NCBI GenBank assembly: GCA_012932295.1
Contig: JAAONU010000011.1
Coordinates: forward strand, 41,914,352 to 41,978,351
Source of the DNA: Cyclina sinensis
Lineage: Eukaryota; Mollusca; Bivalvia; Venerida; Veneridae
DNA: 64,000 bases
Reading direction: 5' to 3'
The notes under the pieces are model-generated. The model did not search any database. It saw nothing but the letters and a program-made list of their open reading frames with translations, and had not been told where the DNA came from. Positions 23,293-36,518 of this stretch are shown one piece after another (position 1 is the first letter of the stretch; every line of letters begins with the position of its first letter). The translations under genes were made by a program, and so were the position numbers.

Positions 23293-24164
23293 CTTCATTC
23301 CAGTTGGCATTCTTTTCATTTTTATCAAAAAAACTAATCAAGCAAAAAAATAGGGAGGAGGGAATAAAGAAAAAATTACAGCGAGCCCAAATAAATTTGT
23401 GAAATCAGTTGTTACTGATATGATAGGCAAAGTAGCTCTGCATCGTGTTTATTCCTCCCACAAGTCTTTCTGTTGATCTTCTGTATCGATATTTTATCAT
23501 TTATGATTAAACTTCAAACTGTCGGAGTAGAGTGGAATTACGGTTTTATAAATAAAGAAACAGCGGCAAAATACAAAAACAAGAAACTAATATGTCATGT
23601 AATCAGGGAATTTCATTGATGAAAAATAATCTGTTTTATGCATGAGAAAGGAATTCTGGGTATTTTACTTTATTGCCAGGTAAAGCTGTAACTGACAAAA
23701 TGAATTTACGGCAAAGCGTTACTTTTTCAAGTTAGAGGTTTGTCTGTAGTTTTCAAAACGACCTAATCAAGAAGGAGAAATCTTATTTTTCCGGCAGAAC
23801 AAGAATTTAGATCTTTCCAAATCCGAGAATATTGTTTGATTGTCTTCTGATTGGCACATAAGCATTAATCAATGAATTGGTAATTTTCAAATGATGCAAA
23901 TTGTTCGAATTATCCTCTATTATGTTTGAAATCTAGTGTATGATCATTTTGTTTATATTGCTATCTTTTGGCAGAAAAAAGCAAATTTTCATCATTGAAA
24001 TCAGCGTAATGTAATCTCACAGAAATTAATTTGGTACTATGCAAAATATTATCATTTTAACTGAAAATATTTTTGGTATCCATTTTTATGCTGATTTTGC
24101 ATTAAAAGTATTACATAATATTCAACTCATATCTGAAATCACAAGTTACACCTAAATTTATGAC

Positions 24165-24515
24165 GTTAAGACTTTCAGACAAATTATGACAGATATAGCA
24201 CGCGAATGTAACAGTATTGGCATCATGTCTTTCCGACATATTATGACAGATACAGCATGTTATTAGATACAACGTTAAAGGCATCCTATGTTTCAACATA
24301 TTATGACAGGTATATCGTTTGTATATACAGCACTATAGGCATCCGTTTAGACATATTATAGACATATTTTGACAGATATAACACGTGTATAAATAAAACA
24401 GTACAGTCATCATGTCTTTCAACTTTGCATATAAATAAAACAGTTCAGTCATCATGTCTTTCAACTTTGCGTATAAATAAAACAGGACAGTCATCATGTC
24501 TTACAGACATACTAA
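24165..24515. repeat. Degenerate tandem repeats, ~60 bp and ~43 bp units
   Basis: The first part repeats ACATATTATGACAGATATA with spacers of about 35-45 bp. The second part has three near-identical 43 bp units of TATAAATAAAACAGT plus CAGTCATCATGTCTTTCAA. The second unit appears to grow out of the first, since both share CATCATGTCTTTC. Confidence 0.8.
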
Positions 24516-27500
24516 TTTTGACGCATACGTCAGATATTCATAAGATACAAACCGTAATAATGATGTATAATTTGTTATGGGTCCGTGTAAAGATATTCTC
24601 TGAAAAACAAATTTGCGAAGCTTTCGACTACTGGTTTTTATTTCAAATATATTTTCTTCGCGTACCAAGCGTTTCATTAGGTGCATTTTCAGACAATTTG
24701 TGTGATAGTTTTATTACCTTTGACAAAAATAATCTTTAATGTCTAGATTACATTTGATAGATCTATTTTCCAGTTCCTTAATAATCAAGACCTAATGATA
24801 ATAGAAAATTATTTAGTTATTATCTCTTAAATATCTTTCTCCAGGGACCGGCTTTTTGCCTTTGGGGGAGCGTATAAATATCAACTTAAATACCCACTGT
24901 TATCATGTTGTCATGATAAGACGTGTTCGAAGAACAAGAAAGCCAATATGAAAGTGTCTTAACTAAAAACAACATCTGCTTTTTAATTTGTTTTTCCCTT
25001 CAGTTTTGCAATAACATTGCTCTGAAGTATCCTATCTTGATTTCTTAGTTAATACGTTGATGGACTAGTCTTAATGAAATGCCAATAGTTATATGATGGC
25101 ACACATTCGAAATACTGTATCCTTTTTCATACCGATGTTTTGTTATTACCTTGAGACTAAAGTTACATTTGGTTTTCGTCTCACTGGTTATCTTTTCAGA
25201 ACGCCAATTCAGGATTTTAAGAGACATCTGGTTGGAGACGGAGCGATCTTTTCCCTCATATGCATGGAAAGATTAACGGGTGCGGTTTGAGGCATCGGGT
25301 GTGATAGACTGATTTCAACCATCTGTTAATAGATGTTTTAAGAAAATAACTATCTAATGACAGGATATAGACATTATATATATATTCATCCAGAGATTTA
25401 GACGATAAAACAAGTACTAGCTTCAAACTTCGCCATAGTCTATCAAGCAAAGAAGTAACAAACTCAGTATCACTGTTGTTCTTAATTTAACCATAAAATA
25501 CAGATAGTTATCTTTCACAGTAATGGAAACGTAATGACTTCCGGCAATTAAACACTAACTGTACATAAAGTAGTGCGACCTCCCGAAATGTGATTAAAAA
25601 GCATGGCGCCAATTAACCTCATTCACTTCAAGATGAAGATGAAATATCAGTATATCGATGGGACAACAAATTAGCCACGTAAGTTTTATTTCTATACTGT
25701 TCTGAACACTTACACTACCAACAAACAGGGTTAATTTGTAGTTTAGAAAATATGTATAAACTTATGGCTTTCAGTGAAAAAGGTCTCTTATCTAAACAAG
25801 TCATTGGGATAAAGTACTCTTCAGAGAGAAGGTATTGCATTAAGCCTTTTAAATAACGCAATTCAAACTACTTTAACTTTAGTGCTTTTAATTCTGATCA
25901 AAGTAGGTTATTCCCTGTTAATTCCAAATTTATTTATCAATTTCCAGTTCATTCTCAATAGATATTTCATATAATGTGAATCTGAGCTCTGACTCTAAAA
26001 AACACCAAGACGGATAGATATATACTAGTTTTATTGATCATTTATTTTTTTTTTCACGTTTTAGAAATTGACAAGAACGTTGCTTGTTACGGCATTGTAA
26101 TAACCTTGTTAATTTGAGCTTTTTTTCATGTCCTTGTATCAGAACAAAGGGTGGACAATGTTACCATTATAGCAATTAAAGTCATTTATTCACAATTCAA
26201 ATAATAACAGACAGATTACCGGATATATCGATATTTTAAAAATGGCAGCAACCAAATAAACACATTCTTCATTAGATTTTCGTCACAAGGTCAATAACCT
26301 TACAGTTTTTTAGATTATTTTTTTGCATTCAAGTTTTATTGTTTCGGAGAAATGTTTGTTTGTTTCTTTTCTTCTTCTTTCTTCATAGAGATACGTTGTT
26401 TTCGATGTTAAAATAACAGGCGTATTTTTTTCAACAATGTCTACTAAAGTATGTGCAAGAAAAAAAGACCTTAGATGACCTTTGAAATTCGGCTCAATCT
26501 CGGCCCCTCAAATATCGATGCTACACTTCCGGTCATGTAAGATCCTTTGATCTTCTTCCACTTGTGCACATCTGACATTACTATAAATATTGTGTGTATT
26601 AATTTTAGTGTACATCTAAACAGTAATTGCAAAACTGTAGTTAGAAAAAAAATCCCTTTTTCAGGAACTTCCATTCCTTAAAGAAAGATGCAGTACATAA
26701 GGAAAATTCCGGCCGTCTAAGGATTTGATTCGATGACTAAATGGGCCAGGTATGACTTTAAAACCAACGCTCTAGCCCACTGATTAGACTATAATTAGAC
26801 AAAGTAATATTTTTAAATGATTTTGAGAGACTTTGCTTGAAATAAACATTCTTGCACAATAAAGGTTGTTTTTTCTTTAATGATAACTTTATACTAAGTT
26901 ATTGGAATCATATTTCCTTATCTTAAGATTTATAACCTTTATTTTTTATTTTATTTTTAGGGTGTTTTTTATTTTCTTGTTTGCTATCTTTTTTTATTTT
27001 TCTGAAGATGTGGGGGTATTTTTGTTTTGTTTTATTGTTTGGCTTATTTTGCTTTGTTTTTGTTTTAGTAAATATTAAATCAATAACTAATATGTACATT
27101 AAAGGTGGATAGTTTGCATGTGTTCTCTTTGTTCTCTTTGTAAGCTGAGTTTTTTAAATTGTGAATCAGACACTTGCTTGTGTTGCAGATTAAGCCTACC
27201 ATTAAAAATAACATTTAGTTTCCGAGTCGTCTCCAAATACACAAGGCTTTATTTTCCTCACTAACAACACCATCACAAGATTTAAGTGTAAAGAACTGTA
27301 GCTCCACTCATTATCAATAATGGAGATTTAACGTAATGGGAGGATTATTGTGAAATTCAAAATGCTGACATAGCGAATGTAATCTCTGCGGAACGTGTAT
27401 ATTCTTTTTCTTTGCAATTAACATGTGCTTTTTGCTTAGAGCCTGTTTAAAGACAGCTAGAAGCAGAAATAAACGAGTCGAAATTCTGTTCAGAGACGAG

Positions 27501-27954
27501 TTTGACAAAACGTTCACGACTGTAGGGATGAAGTGAAGAGACATACGATCTGTTTTACATTATTTGCAGACGTTCCATAATGTAAAAATAACATAAATAA
27601 TAAAATAAAGAAATTGAATATTAGAATAAATAGAGCCTCAACAAAACTATCAGTCAGATACAAGGAATATCAAGAAATAAAAAAGAAATTAATGTTTTGC
27701 TGGATCAAACAACAACAAACCAGTAATTCATTTACTCATATTCTGTTGTACTAAACCTCTGACTGCTGCAGCGACAACTCTAATTCTAGCGGCAGGATAT
27801 TCAAACTGTCAAGTAAAATATTAAGTCGTTGTAGTAAGAAGCCATATGAAATTATTGTAAAATTAATATTAGTAACGTAGGCTTCCGTCGCATCTCCCTA
27901 TCCATTTTATTAATTTTATAACAGTTTTGATTTTTCAGTTCACTCTAACAATGT
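24516..27954. other. AT-rich DNA with no recognised gene
   Basis: Short frames only. A GC-richer patch on minus at about 26560-26475 is considered and rejected as an exon elsewhere in this report. Nothing else recognised. Confidence 0.5.
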
Positions 27955-28240
27955 GTCACGCTGTCAGTCTATTAACTTTACGCCACTACGCTGCTGACTT
28001 CACTATATCAGGCTGCTTGGCTGCTAACTTCACGCTGTCAGATGGCTGGGCTGCTGACTTCACGCTGAAATGCTTCTGGCCTCCTGATGTCACGCTGCCA
28101 AGCTGCTGACTTCACGCTCTCACGCTTCTGGGTTGCTGACTTCACACTGCCAAGCTGCTAACTTTACTCTGTCGGGCTGCTGACTTCACGTTGTCAGGCT
28201 GTTAGGCTGCTAACATTATGCTGCCAGGCTAATAGCCTGC
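27955..28240. repeat. Minisatellite, ~26 bp CTGCTGACTTCACGCTGTCA unit
   Basis: About ten variants of GCTGCTGACTTCACGCTGTCAGG-type units, locally GC-rich against AT-rich flanks. Units vary in length (20-32 bp) and composition. A 60-codon frame through it is repeat-derived. Confidence 0.85.
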
Positions 28241-29734
28241 TTTCTTCACTAACTTATTTTAACGGCAATATATCTAAATTTCTCCTGTTTACAGATGCTT
28301 AATAATATTGTAAAGAAATTAAAATTTAATGTTAACAAATCTTTACCGCTGAAATTATACCTTTCGAACATTCTTAGTTTGTCTGTAAAGGAAACAAAAC
28401 CAAACGTATGTGTGTAATTACTTGTTCTGCTTGTTTTCTGCTTGATTGCACTTAAATGAATTTTGATGAATTTGATTAAATCTCTAAAGGAATTGCTTAC
28501 CAGACATTACTACCCCACTCTCTTAAATAGTCAACAGTCTGCACATGAAACATCAGTTTCTACCTTCTCAACAAAAGTATGGCCACCGTTATTTGCGTAT
28601 AGTCTATGCAAATCATAAAAGCCAGACGTAATGAACTGTTGTACCACTCAACCGCAGTGATCATCTTTCTGTCATTGGATCAATATACTGTACATTAAAA
28701 ACAATTTGAATTACGAGACTGTCTGGTTTGATAAAAAAACTGTGTTTCTCCATTTTCTTAAAATAACGTCTAGGTTGTTCAGCAAAGGTGGCTGTTTTTT
28801 TTTTTTTTTTTTTTTGTTGCAATATCTGTCACAAAACACAGGTCATGTTTCCATTATTCTCGAAAGCCAGAGAAATATAAAACGTTATTAACATATAGCT
28901 CTAGAATCGAATTTCCACAATATTATCTAAGGAATTTTAGACAGCTTTTAGCTTAATGTGTAAAAAAGTTAAATTCAAACAGATATATTTTATGAAATAG
29001 AAAACAATAGCATAGTAACCACAAAACTATCACTCTTATTATATTGCTTAAGTTTTACTTGCTATATTTTCAAAACTAATACTATTCTCATCAAACAATG
29101 AACCAGTGACATTATCGCAACTCATCCTGAATTCTCCACAGATCTTGTTAGACATAACGACATTCACGTATCTTCAGTGTCAATTAGATTGATGTCTTGA
29201 ATACTGATGAATCGTAATTTTACCCTTTCAATCAGACAATGATAACACTGACCGTAGGTCTATATTCAGAGAGGTTTTTTTATAATTTTTTTCTACGAAG
29301 TGCAACTATTAGGAAATAAGAGAAAACAAATTTGTATTTACGCTGAAAAACATCACAGTCAAATAAGGTTCAATGTGTTTTTACCATCAGCCCTAACCAA
29401 GTTTCATTATAAGAATGTACTTTGATATAAAGCAGATATTTTAGTATATAAAATATTTTTTAAGATTTAGGTTTAGATTCAGATTGGCATACATTGTAAT
29501 CGTCTATATAAATTCCATGCTTCTTTTTGATTCATTTGGTACATGTTCAATGGCCTCTCTGACAATTTTATTGTCTCACAAAAACAGCGATATGATATAT
29601 TTTTAATTTATCAATAGTCCATTAAATCTGGGCCCTATATTAGTTTGTATAAGTAGTTTACTGGTTATGATACGACAAATGAAATTTCGGTAAGATTTAG
29701 CACATTCCCAAGGCCATTTTACGTTCAGGTCAGG
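28241..29734. other. AT-rich DNA with no recognised gene
   Basis: Includes a poly-T run at about 28796-28815. No coding or RNA feature recognised. Confidence 0.55.
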
Positions 29735-29925
29735 TCTAGGAAATAGAGTACCGGACTCCCGATCCGGAAGTTGCTGATTGGAATTCCACCAGGGGTGAGA
29801 ATCTCCATTGACTTTCCACATTCCACACCTTCAGTGCGAGTACTGGTTTGAACCCACGAAGTGTGCAAGAACTTGCTTCCCAAATAAGTTGAACTAACAA
29901 ATACATCAAACACGTAAATAAATCA
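29735..29925 (+). mobile_element. Degenerate tRNA-derived SINE
   Basis: GTACCGGACTCCCGATCCGG keeps an anticodon arm (stem CCGGA/TCCGG, loop CTCCCGA) and TTGCTGATTGGAATTCC is a decayed B box. The A-box half is almost gone. The body (GGGGTGAGAATCTCC, then CAAGAACTTGCTTCCC) and the AATAAAT end fit a SINE. It is older than those at 5011 and 13628. Confidence 0.6.
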
Positions 29926-32035
29926 TTCTGTGACGTAAGATTGAAAAACTAAAGCTCAGTTGCCTTTTCAGTCACTCCTTAAGTTAAAAGCACTAGAGTA
30001 AAGTCGTAAAGTTATTTTCAGTTTATTTGTTCTTAAACAGCACTGGAGTTTTTTTTAACGTCTGAGCTTCTCGTCAAATTAAGTTCTCATTGTTACTGTA
30101 CTGAAAAGCCAATAAAATAACGCATTACTGTCTTCTTTTGCTAAAGCCTGTCGGGCAAGATTTAATCTAATTGATTCTTTTAGTGATTATTGGCAGTCAT
30201 GCTTTTTAAAAATGTTGAATATCTGATCAAAATATGAATGTCAGAGTTTTCAGCATGACATTTGCCGCCGAAATATATATGTAAACAATGCAAATACAAG
30301 AATTAAAACAATTATTTTCATAGGTAAAATGAACAACTGTCTAAAAAGATAACGTGACAAGTTAGAAGTGCATTAAAATGATGTAATTCGTCATTATGGG
30401 TTGAAACAAGAAATATCTTCTAGAAAAGATATAATAGTAATGGAGAATATATTTTACAACTGTGAACTGTACTGTACATATATTTACAAAAACATTTATA
30501 TACGAAACAGGTTTCAAGTTATAGTGTTTTGACAAAACAACTATCATGTAATTATCGAGGGGAAAAAACACTGTAATTCAGTCAGGATGCTTTATCAAAT
30601 ATTTTGTGAATATGAAGCAAATAATTCAGATACAAACAATGGCAGTGGCGCGTTACTCTTTTTGACTAAGTATAGGAATATATCTAATAAAGGAAGTGTC
30701 GACATTGTCTTACGTTATAACACCTAAATACGTCATGAGTGAGGTTTTACAGCTACACCTAAACAAGTCTTTATACTGGTCATTGCTTTTGAACAGCGTT
30801 ACCTTATGAAAGGTTTTACAAATGAAAGCAATAGAAGACCTTTTAAGTCAGACGTCTAAAGAAATCGTCGTAGTTTTTAATACCACTTTCATTTCATTAA
30901 TGTTTTGCAGCATGGAGATTGTGAATCTGACAAAGTATATTGGTTTGTGAAATATCTCTTGCCCGGTTGATACATAAATGTGTCGGAGTTCTTTTCCGCT
31001 TCACAACATCTCAAAAGGTTATACAGTATTTATCACACAACGCAAAATTCAAGTTTGATTTTAGTATAATTGTAAGGTACATTAAAACTAATAAAAATGA
31101 TATTATCAAGAGTACACAAACGGGTCACGGAAAGGCATTAGCTATGCAATGCATTAATTAGGTAAAAAAATTAAGCCATAAGTTGTACCTTTGAGAGGTT
31201 TTGGTTTTTGAGAGCAGTTCAATATATTTAGTTTGAACATCGAAAAACACAAGACTAGTAGAGAGAATTGCAAGCTGTTGATAAATTATTCTCATTCTTA
31301 GTGAAGAGTATAGAAGTTTATTAGAGTTCGATTATCTTGGCTTCAACTTTGAGTCGGGATAGATTATTTGTCATTATGTATAGTTTGATCAGCCATCCTT
31401 TGGGTAAGCGTTTCCGTATTTTTAATACGGCTCAGGAATAGAAATATTCCTGCTATTGCATCTGAATTTGAATAAATCCCAGGTTAGCGTCTTAAATCTG
31501 CAGCTCAGTCTATATTTTTCCATTATCTTCTGCTATAACAAACTATCATCTTTTACAAAATGACGTAGGCTGTTTGCCCCAGAACAATGTTTCCTTTCAT
31601 AAAGCATTCGGTATTAATCGGAAAAATGTGACGTAAATTATGATGCATAAATATCATTACAAAGGTAGATCTATTTTATTTTGCTTTTTATACATGCAAC
31701 CTAGACTGTAAAGGAGAAAACAATGTTCAGAAAAAATTAATAATTAGTAATATCTTTAGTGAAACGGTTAGGCAAAATTTCTGCCAAGTCGTAGCAAGTT
31801 TGCTGATGCAGTTTAAAGAAAATATTACTTTTTGTTACGAGCATTATCTGAAATGCAATGGTCTGCAAGAATTCTGACATTTATAATGTGGCTCTAAATA
31901 TTGTTCATAAAATTCATTATTGATATGTTTAATATGTTTGCTTGATATTAATGTTGTTGTAAATAATACGTGGTAAACTAAATTATGTCAGTATTAAACG
32001 TGTTCTAATGCTTCCCTTTCTTTTTACCATGGTCA
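29926..32035. other. AT-rich DNA; two adjacent short hairpins
   Basis: No gene recognised. At 31414-31430 CCGTATT/AATACGG and at 31434-31451 AGGAATA/TATTCCT form two perfect 7 bp stems with 3- and 4-base loops, only 3 bases apart. Confidence 0.5.
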
Positions 32036-32224
32036 CTATTTCACTTACTAGATGACTACAATACCTAAACACTTTCACAGAATGATTTTCACGTACATAT
32101 CTTCCAATGTCTACTATTCAACGCCTACTTAATATGCACTTGAACTATTTCACTTACTAGATGACTACAAAACGGACATATCTCCTATTGTCTACTACTC
32201 AACGCCTACTAAATATGCACTTGA
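32036..32224. repeat. Tandem duplication, ~108 bp then ~81 bp
   Basis: CTATTTCACTTACTAGATGA recurs at 32144 after starting at 32036, and both copies end with TCAACGCCTACT and ATATGCACTTGAA. The second copy lacks about 27 internal bases. It encodes nothing. Confidence 0.85.
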
Positions 32225-35200
32225 ATCTGATTCAAGGTTCATTACATTGCATCAAGGAGGTAAAGACACAGAACAGCCCATACGCAAACGTCTAAATGTT
32301 GCTAACAATTTCATTGCTGTCATGAGTAAATCACGCCAAAAGGTTTTGTTACGGTACACTGATGGATCAACACCACGAAGTGCTTAGGGCTATAACTGTA
32401 GACTTCATATACACATAAACAGTATGGGCCATATTTTCAAAGAAGTGTGTTTAAAGGGCTTACGTTCAGCCCTGTATTAAACATCTCGGATCATGTGCAC
32501 AGTTTTGGCTTATAAACGTCGCAATATTTGGCCTGGGGAATATTTCTTTTAGCAAAACAAAAATATCTCCATAGTTTGTTTCAATAGAAAATAATGCACA
32601 ACATGCAGTGCACGCACTTGTGTGTGTGATTGTCATGTATATGAAAAATACAAACTCTCTCTAGCACGGATTCTTTAAAGTAATATCATTATTTCAATGT
32701 TGTGAGATTAGTACATAATTATAACACCTCAATCATATATTTGCTCTGCCTTTTCTGAGTTTCTTATATAAATCACGATATGCTTTTATTCCAGCAATGC
32801 TAAACTGAATAATGGTATATGTTGCTCCTGTAGACAAAGTAAGAAACATAAACGCTATTTACAACATGTACGAATTATTCCTTAAAAAATCTTTACAACT
32901 TTCCTGACTTTTATACTTAACAAGTAACAAATCCTGAATTTGGTACTGTTCGTGTGATGTCTTTTTTAAATCATTTTCTCCCTTTCTGCCATTAAAAGGG
33001 ATTCATTTTTTTATGAACAATGCGTGGGATGCTCCTCTATGACGCAAATAGACGTAAGTGTCACTGGCTCTTTTCAGAAAATGTCTCTATTGCACTGAAA
33101 GTATAGTTAATGTCACGTAACAGATCCAAAGTGGAACCATTTTTGCAATTAATATTGATTTTTCAGACAAAATTCTTTGAGATTGAAGCTTCCACTTAAT
33201 GCTATGCTATGAACTTTCTATTACTGATATGACAGACCACGGGAATATTTTATTAGCACTTAGTGCTATAAATTGATAACCATACATTCTGCAAGTAAAC
33301 TACAATTTCTTTAAATTGTCAATAGACCAGTATTCAGACGTTTGACCTTAGTTTACTTTTCTGGTAAAAAAATGTTATGTCTTATGTCGATGAAATACAT
33401 TGGTACCATTAATGCTGTATCCGTGCTAGCGTTATTTCATGACTTGTTATAGACATGAATTTCAGCAAAAGTATATTTAAGTACTTTGTGGTTTTACAGC
33501 AAAACAAAAGATGCAAAACAAAATGCACGGACACTTTTTGAAGTGAAAAAAATCTTGATCTTGAAATTTGTTTGGTGTTGATTTATTTGTGTAAAACAAA
33601 AGGAATACAACTATAGATTATATTCACAAGACGTGTATATACATGGACCGAGCTTTCGACAATAGAACAGAAAATGTTTATGCATATTGATGAGAAAGGT
33701 GTAAAAGGAGATAATTTCAGCCCTACGAGTCGACTCGGCTTGAAATTTTAAATGACATATAATGAAACATTTGGTCAAGTGCTACTTGCTCGATTAAAAA
33801 GGAAGCTTTTTTCCAAGATTTTTTAATAAAGAATTGTGTTTTGACTGCTTTTCTTACCGAACCCAAAACATCCTAGTCGCACACACATTACTGAACAACA
33901 TCAGTGACAAAAAGGCCTTCATATTCAGTTAATTACAATTTCAAACAGTATTATATTTGAGCTTTAAGCATGAGCGTAAAGATGAGCACGAACAAATATG
34001 GTAACTTTTCGTGGATGGCAAAATGTGCTTGAGATATATCAGGATTATGTTATGACCCGCCGGTCTTAAACTGCTTCGGAAAATGCCGAACGCACTTCGC
34101 CAATATCCGTATATCGATACGTCAATGTCACATAATTTTTCAATACGTGACGTAACAACAATAGTGGATCATTCAAAACGTAAATTTATTCAAAATGATA
34201 AATATACCAAACGTACTCGGAAACGTTGTCATCAAAACATTTACAGTACTGAAAAAACCTGTAAAATTACAGAAGAAGACGTACGATTTGTCGAGGATAC
34301 TTAAATGTATCAAGTCCTGTAAATGAAATTTTGTTTCTTAAAATAAATTATGTATGCAGTTTACAATCTCCCGACTACATCTGAGCAATGGTGGAGAGGT
34401 TACAGAAGCAAAAGTAGATGTTTTTATATCTGCTGACATTAATGAACATACTCTAGTTATAAGTGAACATATACAGCAAATGTTCTTTTTATCAAGCTGT
34501 CTTTGCATTGGTGAGTATATTTGCATAAATTGGCGATAATGTTATATTTTTGTTACTGGGTGTATTATAACTTTAGATAACAACGAGAAAACTTACAGCT
34601 TGTATACATGCTTGTATACATACAACCTTACCGGCTTCAAGTCTTTCAGACCTATTTATTGTGAAAGAGATGTCAGTGTTTACATACAACAATATAGATA
34701 TTAAGTATTTCAAAAATATTGACAACGACGGATATGTCGAATCTATATACTGTGTATTGTAAAAAAGTTGTTAGCCGGAGAAAATATATTCTGCAAAAAT
34801 TTGCGACTCTGCCAACTATTGCTTCTCACTGGAGGTTTCTGTTCTCAGTTGCCCGTTCACTTACCTAGATGAACTTTAAAACAGTTTATATGATAGTTTA
34901 ACAACCTTTGATCAAATAGTCTGTTCTAAAGTACTTTTGTATTGATCTATATTTCACAAGCTTATTCATCAAAACATACTTAGCAAGAACATAGGAAAGA
35001 TAAAAGGCAACAAGACATAGATTGAGATAATGAAACCATAAGGTTATGGCAATTTAATGGACAAGACGATACGAAACCTACCGTTCAGTGAGGCTTACAT
35101 GAAAGTAAAACAAGACAGAACACTCAGACACATAAGTGTTACTACAGCTGATCGTTCTGTGTATTTTCTTAGACTGATTTGTTTTGATACCCGAGGAGGA

Positions 35201-36263
35201 ATTTATTTTCATGTAGATTTAGTTCTTGTTGTAACTGCCTGCATGTCGGTTGTTATTACTTGAACAAAGAAAGTCGTGATGTCATTAAGGACAAGTTTCA
35301 GATTTTACATGATTGTATACTGTCTAATGTTCTGTGTCTCAAGAAAGCCTGGTTGACTGCAAGTGATAAAATGAAGACATTTTCATGATGTAGAAAATAA
35401 AGCCATTCATTTGCTTAATTTGAGATGTTCTATGTTAATTGAGGGCCACACCTTATATTATTCTTTGAGTACATGTATAATTTATCAGTTTCAATGCTCT
35501 TATCCAGGACTTAGTTAGACAACTTGGTCGCATCCATGTAAAGTGCCAAAACTATGTGTTGCAAAACATTGATTGAAAAATATTGATGCTTTTTCAAAGT
35601 TATTTTCATTCATTTTGAATCATTTGACAAGTTATGAGAAGTAGGACACATTTCCATATTTTCAACTTGAAGAGTAAAATTGGTACCAAGCAATTTCATC
35701 TCTCTGATAACTTGTCTTTTTAACCAATATATGAGACAGCAATTTATAAAGAATTAAGTGACAGCAAAATTTACATTTTTCACTTTAGTTTGTTTTATTA
35801 AATTATGCATTTGAATTGATTTAACTCTTCGTTTATACGGTTTGTACACTCAGGTCATATGTGTATGCCGATATTATTAAACTTTTTCAGGTCAAGTAAA
35901 CGTAATAATTGTAATAAACGACAAGAGGGGATATTGCAGTATTATATCATATAATGAAGTACATGCATTTAAATGGTTTTAGTACTCGTATAACAATAAT
36001 ATTGATTCGAAACATCGTAAGCAAGTGTACTGACTAAAACCATATACAAGTCGCAAGTCCCGATGTCTGCATCACATCAATTAATTCATATGATTTTTCA
36101 TTAAAATCATTTAGTGTGGGCTGTTATTAGGCGGCAGTAGCGCTTGCTCAGAACAAAGACATGGAACTTGAAAGTATGCTCGATGTCACATAACAGACTG
36201 CAGCAATGATCTAGATCCTGATTGATTTCCCAGGAAATAAGATCTTGGATAAAAGCTCCATAA
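32225..36263. other. AT-rich DNA with no recognised gene
   Basis: A 73-codon frame at 34083-34304 (plus, basic, no motif) lies in a slightly CpG-richer patch. Otherwise short frames only. Nothing recognised. Confidence 0.5.
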
Positions 36264-36518
36264 ACCATTCTCCTGCTGGTGGCAATTTTGTTTGCCTTTG
36301 CGGCCAGTGCAGACTACGATCAGCCTGCACAGCCGTGTAGACAATTAATGGATCTGTCTAAACTGAAAGATGGACAAGTTCATTTAAGATATTTAGCAGG
36401 CTTAGGGCTTATAAAGAAAAAAGTGCATCCCTTTATACTACGAGGACACACAATGGAAAGGAATGTAAATAGTTTCATAGAAATGCCTACAGGCTATTAT
36501 TACGGTTTTCATCCATAG
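36264..36518 (+). CDS. Possible small secreted peptide gene with lost start codon
   Basis: From 36264 the frame reads TILLLVAILFAFAASADYDQ, a hydrophobic core ending in an A-S-A cleavage motif, i.e. a convincing signal peptide. The mature part, about 70 residues, is polar, with one Cys (QPCRQL) and the C-terminus GYYYGFHP, ending in TAG. AATAAA follows at 36562-36567. The codon before the frame is TAA (context CCATAAACC); a typical start would be M-K-T, so two bases appear to be missing where ATG would be. No acceptor is placed to bypass the stop. It may be a pseudogene, an assembly error or a chance frame. I recognise no family. Confidence 0.3.
   Translation, partial: TILLLVAILFAFAASADYDQPAQPCRQLMDLSKLKDGQVHLRYLAGLGLIKKKVHPFILRGHTMERNVNSFIEMPTGYYYGFHP

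Noticed and set aside
26471..26600. Possible minus-strand coding exon (KWKKIKGSYMTGSV...)
   Set aside because: Locally GC-richer and open, but the acceptor lacks a pyrimidine tract, there is no partner exon, and I recognise no family.
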